A stretch of DNA of 64,000 nucleotides from Stenogyne calaminthoides (Eukaryota > Streptophyta > Magnoliopsida > Lamiales > Lamiaceae): assembly GCA_037126765.1 (NCBI GenBank), contig JBBCBC010000012.1:11470001-11534000 (forward strand), written 5' to 3'. Shown one piece after another: positions 57,721-64,000 of this stretch. A program made the translations under genes and the position numbers. Each line of letters starts with the position of its first letter. Position 1 is the first letter of the stretch. The notes beneath the pieces were generated by a model. The model was not told the origin of the DNA. It saw only the letters and a list, made by a program, of their open reading frames with translations, and searched no databases.

Positions 57721-59522
57721 CCGTTTGGTGTAAGGTCCTACCAGGTTAGCTGTACCTTTTGGAACCCAAATCTGCCTAACAACTCTAATTACTTTAGAGT
57801 GGCTGATTTGTCTCCCATAAACATCTACATACACATTCACCACCATAGGAGCCTTGGCAGTATCCTGTGCATGAGTGCCAGCCTTAACATGAACATGAGC
57901 CTTAGAGTTCTTCTTGGGTTCAGGCCTTTTGTTCAAGTGCCTTAGCTTTTGTGCAGCTGGTCTCTGTCTCTGCTGACTTAGGTTCAGGAAACCTTTACCC
58001 TTAGGTAAGTGGGTTGCCTGTACTGAAATTGGGGTCTTTCAGTAATCTGAGGAGTTGATCTTTTCAGTTGAGAATATCTCTGCTGAGTGTTTCTCTTCTG
58101 AAAATTCCTCTGATGGTTCAGTGCAGATCTCTTTAGGTTGGTATTCTTAGCCTGAGGCTTTGAAGTACTGGCCTGAAAAATTCCTACTGAGTGTTCAGGT
58201 TTTATAGCCTTTTCCTGAGGTCTGGGCTTTCTTCCCTGAACCTTTAGTTTTTCTGAAACCATAGGTCCTTTACCCTTGTCTAAAACTCTGGACAGTTCTT
58301 CGGTAAGAAGATTAGATGCCACTGGTTTAACAAAGACAGTCTTGGTGCTACTAGAAGCGGCGATTCAAGACCTTGTGAGGTTCCCCTGAATGTATCCCAA
58401 TCCAAATTTTTATAGTTGCGGGTCTTTGATAACTCAAATTTCATCTATCACTTTAGATGCATAATTCAATAGAGCTAACTTTCTCTGCGCACTATCCTCA
58501 CATTTCTTTAGAGTTTCATGCTTCTCAAAGAGGTCATTGAACTTAGTTCTGATAAGTTGAATCTCTTTGGAGTTCTTCTTCTTGGATGAGGATCCTTCAG
58601 CTTTCTGGTCCTTTCTTTTCTCAAAGGTATCCGCCCCTCGACTTCGAGTCTCTCTTTGTTCTGTGATTCTGTAATATTTCTTATATTTCTCATATCTGCT
58701 ATTGAGTCTTTCAAACCTCCTTGCCATCAGTACTAGCTTATCTTCCTGCTCATCCTGATTTTTGGCAATTGAGTTCTCAGACTCTCTAGACTTACATGAT
58801 TTCTCTTTGGCTTTGAAAGCCACATTCTTGCTAGATGAAGAATCATCTTTGCTGTCAGATTTCTTAGTTTTCTTGTCAATCACAAACTCATAAGCTTTCG
58901 GTTCGAGAAAAACTTGTTGATATGGCATGGAATCAATATTTTTGGTGTTTTCAATCACCACAAAGATGTATATCCCATTTCTTAGATAATCCTCTAAGAA
59001 TTTTTCAATTACCACTTCTCTCTGTGGGTATCTTTTCCCAAGACTCAGATCATTCATGATGCTAGTGAATCTGACCTCAAGTTTGTCAATGGATTCACTA
59101 TCTTCAATTTCAAAGCTATCAAACTTTCCAATAAAGAACATAAAGTTTATTTTCCTTAATATAATCTGTGCCTTGACACACACAACAAAAGTGTGTCCCA
59201 TATTTCTTTTGCGGTTTCAAGGAGAAATCATCCCCATAACACCATCATCAATAGTGCTATACAAAGTATCTTTAGTAATGTAGTCCAGATTGAATAACTT
59301 TCTCTCATCAGGAGTAAGTTGATCATCAGATTTTGGAAATTCATCTCTGAGATCATTCCTCTCAGTATCAGTGATTCTGGGATTCACAACGGTAAATTTG
59401 AATGGTCCTTCAGAAACCACTCTCCACATTCTTTCATGTTTTGAATATAGATGAGCCTGCATTCTCAATCTCCATAGGTCATAGCTCTCAACAGAGAACA
59501 TAGGAAGTTTCTTAGAAGGCAT
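57721..59522 (-). pseudogene. B1 gag, lacking the zinc knuckle
   Basis: The start is ATG 59522-59520 (MPSKKLPMFSVESYDLWRLR), preferred over an in-frame ATG 30 bases earlier because B2 aligns here. MWRVVSEGPFKFTVVNPRIT and the capsid core follow in 59201-58434 with a frame change (SIDKLEVRFTSIMNDL, VVIENTKNIDSMPYQQVF). The basic region KAEGSSSKKKNSKE is joined directly to IQLIRTKFNDLFEKHETLKK. In B2 about 590 bp, including the CCHC knuckle and a leucine-rich linker, lie between these. The rest (58322-57721) is Lys/Gln/Pro-rich and ends in YVDVYGRQISHSKVIRVVRQ. RNA binding by this gag would be impaired. Confidence 0.85.
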
Positions 59523-59631
59523 GATGACCGAGCTTTGTAAGATATCGACCAAATGATCTATTCAAGAGACCACCAAAGTCTTTCAAAAAATAGACTATGG
59601 CTACCAAAGCAAGTGGTCACAATGAACCAAC

Positions 59632-59642
59632 GCTCGATACCA
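59632..59642 (-). other. Primer-binding site of B1
   Basis: Element-sense TGGTATCGAGC, two bases from the 5' LTR; the tRNA-Met complement would be TGGTATCAGAGC. Confidence 0.8.
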
Positions 59643-60707
59643 CTTGTTGGTCCCAAGATTAACGAGTCTCACACGTGTATGGGGGGGGGGAATACACGTG
59701 TTTAGTGATTTTTAAAACTTTTCTTTCACTGAGGTCAGATGGGTCAGGTTATCCTGATGATTTTGCCCTGAGAAGCACAGATTGCCCTAAGTCAAAGTCT
59801 CATCGAGATAATGATCCCGAGCCGCTTTAAGCTTCCGGGATTAGCCCAACTGAGCCTGAGTTTATTAGAGATCTGAGGCGCTTGGATCGATAATTATCTT
59901 ATTGAACCCTCACTAGAGTTAGTTCAGTTTGGTAACTATCTCTGTTCTAGCTACTCAAGTGTGTGGAATGGTTGGCCCTATGTTTATACTCGTTTTAGCT
60001 TTTGTTTGAAAATCTTCCTTTTCGATAAAACAAAGATTAAGGTCAGGATCAATTTAATGCAAGTTCAATGGATTGGTTCCAACTGAATATCAGTAAATTA
60101 TGCTTTTAGTGAAAACATGCAACATATAATAATGCAGTACAGAAAGCAAAACAACACAGCAATTATAGTGGTTCAGAGACTCAAGCTCCTACGTCCACTC
60201 TCTCTAATCTTTAGAGAAATTCCTTAACCACTTCCTAAAGCTTTCTGGCTAACTCACTGTAGCTTACTCACTTTTCTACCTTGAGTTTTCTGGCTAACTC
60301 ACTGCAGCTTACTAACTCAAACACACACAAGTGTTCAGACTACCACAAGTAGCTTACTAACTTCTTCTCTAGAGTTTTCTGGCTAACTCACTGTAGCTTA
60401 CTAACTCTTTACAACTCCAACTCACCAACAAAACACACACAAACTACCTTAACAAAGGGTTTGGGTTTTGGGTTGGTTTCCAACTAGGGTGAGATATCCT
60501 TTACAATAAGAACGAATGCAAAGGCTAGGATATCTCTTCTAAGCTTTGGATATATCTATCACTCTAGGCTTAGAATAGTGAGCTCTCTCCAATGTGAAAC
60601 ACTTGGGAAATCCAACGGTTTTCGAGTGCTTCAATTTGCAATAATACGAATGAGCTCTTGAGTTGCTTTGAAATTTCCCGTAACCTCTCAATGTAAAGGG
60701 TCACTAG

Positions 60708-60717
60708 TATTTATAGG
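60708..60717 (-). promoter_or_regulatory. LTR promoter TATA box of B1
   Basis: Element-sense CTATAAATAC. As the 5' LTR copy it would drive the B1 genomic RNA. U3 upstream of it is about 1,340 bp, over half of which is minisatellite. Confidence 0.72.
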
Positions 60718-61189
60718 CAACTTCACCAAGGTCACTCTTGAAAAACTATCAGTTGGAGGAGATAGCTTCATGAGTTTCCTCTTATGGTGTTTGATGAACG
60801 GCTATATTTAGGGTTTGAATACTCCCTTGCATGTTTTAGGAAATATGCAGTCATGTAGCCAATCACCAATTTTTACAGTCTGGAACATAGTACTACTGAC
60901 ATGATTCAGTGTCCTGTCGCTTTCAGTGTCAGTAAAGTACAGTGTTGTCTTCCTCTGATTGGTTTTTGTCTTAAGTAAATGTAGACAAACATAACGGCTC
61001 TTTTTGGTCAATCTCTCTGAATGAGATAACCTTAAACAACACTTAGACTTAGTTCCATTTGTCTGCATATGAATGTTTTGGGAAATATCTACTTTTCTGA
61101 ATATTTGCGTTTTTCACAGTTTTGTAGTCTTCAGATAGATATTATTCAGTGCCTCTGAACATTCAGGTTATCTTTAGTATTGATATCTT

Positions 61190-61905
61190 ACTTAGTCTTC
61201 AGTAACTCTTTGGGTCTTGATATCTTACGAGTCTTGATGTCTTTAGTGACATCTTGAGTCTTGATACCTTGATGACATATTGAGTCTCGGTGTCTTTTCG
61301 TTGACATCTTGAGTCTTGATGTCTTGGCGACTTCTTGAGTCTTGATGTCTTGGCGACTTCTTGAGTCTTCATTGTCTTGGCTGACTTCTTGAGTCTTGAT
61401 GTCTTGACTTACATTAGTCTTGATGTCTTGGCGACTTCTTGAGTCTTGATGTCTTGATGACATCTTGAGTCTTGATGTCTTGACAACTTCTTGAGTCTTG
61501 ATGTCTTGACGACTTCTTGAGTCTTAGTCTTGATGACATCTTGAGTCTTGATGTCTTGACAACTTCTTGAGTCTGCAGTGTCTTGATGACATCTTTGAGT
61601 CTTGATGTCTTATTGACTTCACGAGTCTTGAGTGTCTTGACGACTTCTTGAGTCTTGATGTCTTGATGACATCTTGAGTCTTGATGTCTTCAAAGACTTC
61701 TTGAGTCTTGATGTCTTCATTCGAAGTCTTGGTGTCTTGATGACATCTTGAGTCTTCGGTGTCTTGACAAACTTCTTGAGTCTTGATGTCTTCTTGACTT
61801 CTTGAGTCTTGATGTCTTCATGACATCTGAGTCTTGATGTCTTGATGACATCTTTGAGTCTTGATGTCTTGACAACTTCTTGAGTCTTGATGTCTTGAGA
61901 ATCTA
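61190..61905 (-). repeat. 26-bp minisatellite in U3 of B1 5' LTR
   Basis: Same 26-bp unit as 13885-14640, on the order of 25 copies with irregular ones. The two arrays differ in unit order and in CAG/CGA-type substitutions, so the array has changed since insertion, or was assembled imperfectly. Confidence 0.85.
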
Positions 61906-62060
61906 ACCCGATCTATGTCTGGCGACTATACATGGTGCAGATAACTTCTGAATAATCTATCTTTTAATCTGGCTCGATCTATCAAGATTATCCTGAACAT
62001 GTCATACTCAGGATTTTTGGGATCTAATCAAAACTTCTTTATTAAATTCATCTCCCAACA

Positions 62061-62065
62061 TAGGG
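62061..62065. repeat. TSD of B1, right copy (TAGGG)
   Basis: Matches 905-909 and closes the outermost insertion. Confidence 0.9.
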
Positions 62066-62414
62066 GATGATATCCATAACAACATACTTAAAATCTCTCA
62101 TTTATGTTTCCAAGAAATCCGCCTCCCATGACAATACAATTCTCTAAATTTGAGTTTTGGCTCCATGACCCCAAATAATCCCTATTTTCCCTCCCCACTT
62201 AATCCCCCTTATTGTTACCACTTATTCTTCCCTTCAAAGAAAGAAAATATCACATATTCTAGCTTCTAGAAACTGCCTAAACAACTAATTAAAAAAATAA
62301 AAGATGAAATATATATACCTTATAACAATAATAAAAGTAAGATTTTTGGTATATATCTACCCTGCCCTAAATATAGGAAATATATCATTATAAATATTTA
62401 AGACATATCTTAAA
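62066..62414. other. Right flank, unique-looking A/T-rich DNA
   Basis: Host sequence after B1. No coding frame of note, no RNA gene or element end recognised. It leads into the minisatellite. Confidence 0.6.
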
Positions 62415-64000
62415 AAACAAGTAATACTTTTCATTTAAATAAGTAACATTTTTCATTTAATCAAGTAATACATTTCATTGAAACAAGTACTACATTTCTA
62501 TTTAAACAAGTAATATATTTTCATTGAAACAAGTACTACATTTCCATTTAAACAAGTAATACTTTTCTTTTAAACAAGTAACTCTTTTCATTTAAACAAG
62601 TAATACTTTTCATTTAAACAAGTACTACATTTCTATTTAAATAAGTAATACTTTTAATTTAATCAAGTAATACTTTTCATAGAAACAAGTACTACATTTT
62701 TATTTAAACAAGTAATATTTTTCATTTTAAACAAGTAATACTTTTCATTGAAACAAGTACTACATTTTCATTTAAACAAGTAATACTTTTCATTTAAACA
62801 AGTAATTACTTTTCATTTAAATAAGTACTACTTTTCATTTTAAACAAGTAATACTTTTTATTGAAACAAGTACTAACTTTCCATTTAAATAAGTACTACA
62901 TTTCCATTTAAACAAGTAATACTTTCATTTGAACAAGTAACAAGTAATACTTTCATTTGAACAATTAATATTTTTCATTTAAACAAGTAATATTTTTCAT
63001 TGAAACAAGTAATACTTTTCATTGAAACGAGTAACACTTTTCATTTAAACAAGTAATACTTTTCATTTAAACAAGTAATACATTTCCATTTAAACATGTA
63101 ATACTTTTCATTTTAAACAAGTAATACTTTTCATTGAAACAAGTACTACATTTCCATTTAAACAAGTACTACATTTTCATTTAAACAAGTACTACTTTCA
63201 TTTGAACAAGTAATACTTTTCATTTGAACAAGTAATACTTTTCATTTGAACAAGTAATACTTTTCATTTGAACAAGTAATACTTTTCATTTTATCAAGTA
63301 ATATTTTTCATTTGAACAAGTACTACTTTTCATTTAAACAAGTAATACTTTTCATTGAAACAAGTAATACTTTTCATTTAAACAAGTACTACATTTCTAT
63401 TTAAACACATAATATTTTTCATTGAAACAAGTACTACATTTCAATTTAAACAAGTAATACTTTTCATTTAATCAAGTGATACTTCTAATTTAAACAAGTA
63501 CTATATTTCCATTTAAACAAGTACTACATTTCCATTTAAACAAGTAATACTTTCATTTGAACTAGTAATACTTTTCATTTAAACAAGTAATACTTTTCAT
63601 TTAAACAAGTAATACTTTTTATTTAAACAAGTAATACTTTTTATTTGAACAAGTAATACTTTTCATTTAAACAAGTACTACATTTCTATTTAAACAAGTA
63701 ATATTTTTCATTGAAACAAGTACTACATTTCAATTTAAACAAGTAATACTTTTCATTTAATCAAGTAATACTTTTCATTTAAACAAGTAATACTTTTCAT
63801 TTAAACAAGTAATACTTTTCATTTAAACAGCTAATACTTTTCATTTGAACAAGTACTACTTTTCATTTAAACAAGTAATACCTTTCATTGAAATAAGTAA
63901 TAACTTTCATTTAAACAAGTACTACATTTCTATTTTAACAAGTAATATTTTTCATTGAAAAAGTACTACATTTCAATTTAAACAAGTAATACTTTTCATT
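62415..64000. repeat. 22-bp minisatellite, runs past the window end
   Basis: Tandem units of about 22 bp with the core AAGTAATACTTTTCATTTAAAC. The main variant has AAGTACTACATTTC and other changes are TTGAAAC or TTTGAAC. Around 70 units fit in the visible 1.6 kb by division. Unit variants recur in blocks, giving a higher-order pattern near the end. It is not CRISPR-like: there are no unique spacers. Confidence 0.93.

Larger units (their letters stand above)
910..62060 (-). mobile_element. B1: outermost SIRE-like Ty1/copia retrotransposon, interrupted three times
   Basis: B1 reads on the minus strand: 5' LTR 59645-62060, primer site, gag, protease, integrase, RT, RNase H, a third ORF, polypurine tract, 3' LTR ending at 910. 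Elements C, A1 and A2 interrupt it at 1441, 16086 and 29956, each with its own TSD. With these and one TSD copy each removed, B1 is 14,534 bp, within 4 bp of its relative B2. Protease WYLDNGCSRHM, integrase MDLFGP and RT SRPDI motifs place it in copia, most like the SIRE/Maximus branch, which also carries an ORF after pol. The lineage is my inference from remembered motifs. All coding parts are broken, so it is a dead copy. Its LTRs are about 450 bp longer than those of B2 because of an expanded minisatellite. Confidence 0.92.
59645..62060 (-). repeat. B1 5' LTR
   Basis: This 2,416-bp LTR is uninterrupted and is the reference for the split 3' LTR. Starts TGTTGGTCCCAAG on the plus strand and ends CATCTCCCAACA. 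TATA box at 60708-60717, U3 minisatellite at 61190-61905, hairpin with a run of 10 G near 59681. Confidence 0.93.

Noticed and set aside
910..62060. Host genes between elements
   Set aside because: After assigning LTRs, leaders, gag, pol, ORF3 and spacers, no stretch within the nest remains unexplained by the elements.
61190..64000. Possible CRISPR arrays (26-bp and 22-bp repeats)
   Set aside because: Units are directly contiguous with no unique spacers, there are no cas genes, and the setting is a plant transposon nest and a minisatellite.

Overview
This window is plant nuclear DNA made almost entirely of nested Ty1/copia LTR retrotransposons. The evidence is repeated long LTRs with TG...CA-type ends, primer-binding sites matching initiator tRNA-Met, polypurine tracts, 5-bp target-site duplications (TSDs), and copia-order gag-protease-integrase-RT-RNase H coding remnants. 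I see no host gene, tRNA, rRNA, bacterial operon or CRISPR array. The clade cannot be fixed from the sequence. The third ORF described below resembles, from memory and unverified, abundant uncharacterised proteins annotated in Lamiales genomes.

Layout. AT-rich flank (1-909), then one element, B1, spans 910-62060 on the minus strand with TSD TAGGG on both sides. Three later elements interrupt it. Element C (1441-12875, minus, TSD GTTCA) sits in its 3' LTR. Element A1 (16086-25321, plus, TSD GTTGA) sits in its third ORF. Element A2 (29956-55886, plus, TSD CCCCC) sits in the linker between integrase and RT. A2 is itself interrupted by a solo LTR of the B family (32545-34601) in its leader and by a second full B element, B2 (36918-51455, minus, TSD ATGAT), inside its integrase. 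Subtracting the insertions leaves B1 at 14,534 bp against 14,538 bp for B2, and A2 at 9,326 bp against 9,236 bp for A1. This closes the arithmetic of the nest. The right flank (62061-64000) ends in a 22-bp-unit minisatellite that runs off the window.

Biology. B1, B2 and C look like the SIRE/Maximus branch of copia: protease WYxDxGCSRHM, MDLFGP-type integrase, SRPDI-containing RT. They carry an extra sense-strand ORF after pol (ORF3), about 1,140-1,200 codons in B1/B2. It has a conserved N-terminal domain, a charged linker, coiled coil and a conserved C-terminal domain, but no visible signal peptide or membrane segment. All three elements keep an in-frame UGA between gag and protease followed by a T-rich tract and CAG, and a TATA-like box 110-150 bp upstream of the ORF3 ATG. 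A1 and A2 belong to a different copia family with a 1.5-kb leader and no ORF3. All copies are inactive: frameshifts and stops, RT loss in C, a 52-bp RT deletion in A1, YVDN for YVDD in A2.

A strong technical or biological signal overlies everything. In long patches CAG/CTG trinucleotides are replaced by CG, CGA, CCG or CAAAG-like strings relative to paralogous copies in the same window. The pattern creates frameshifts and CpGs, the opposite of cytosine deamination. It looks like base-calling error at methylated CHG sites. Many of the broken reading frames may therefore be assembly artefacts.
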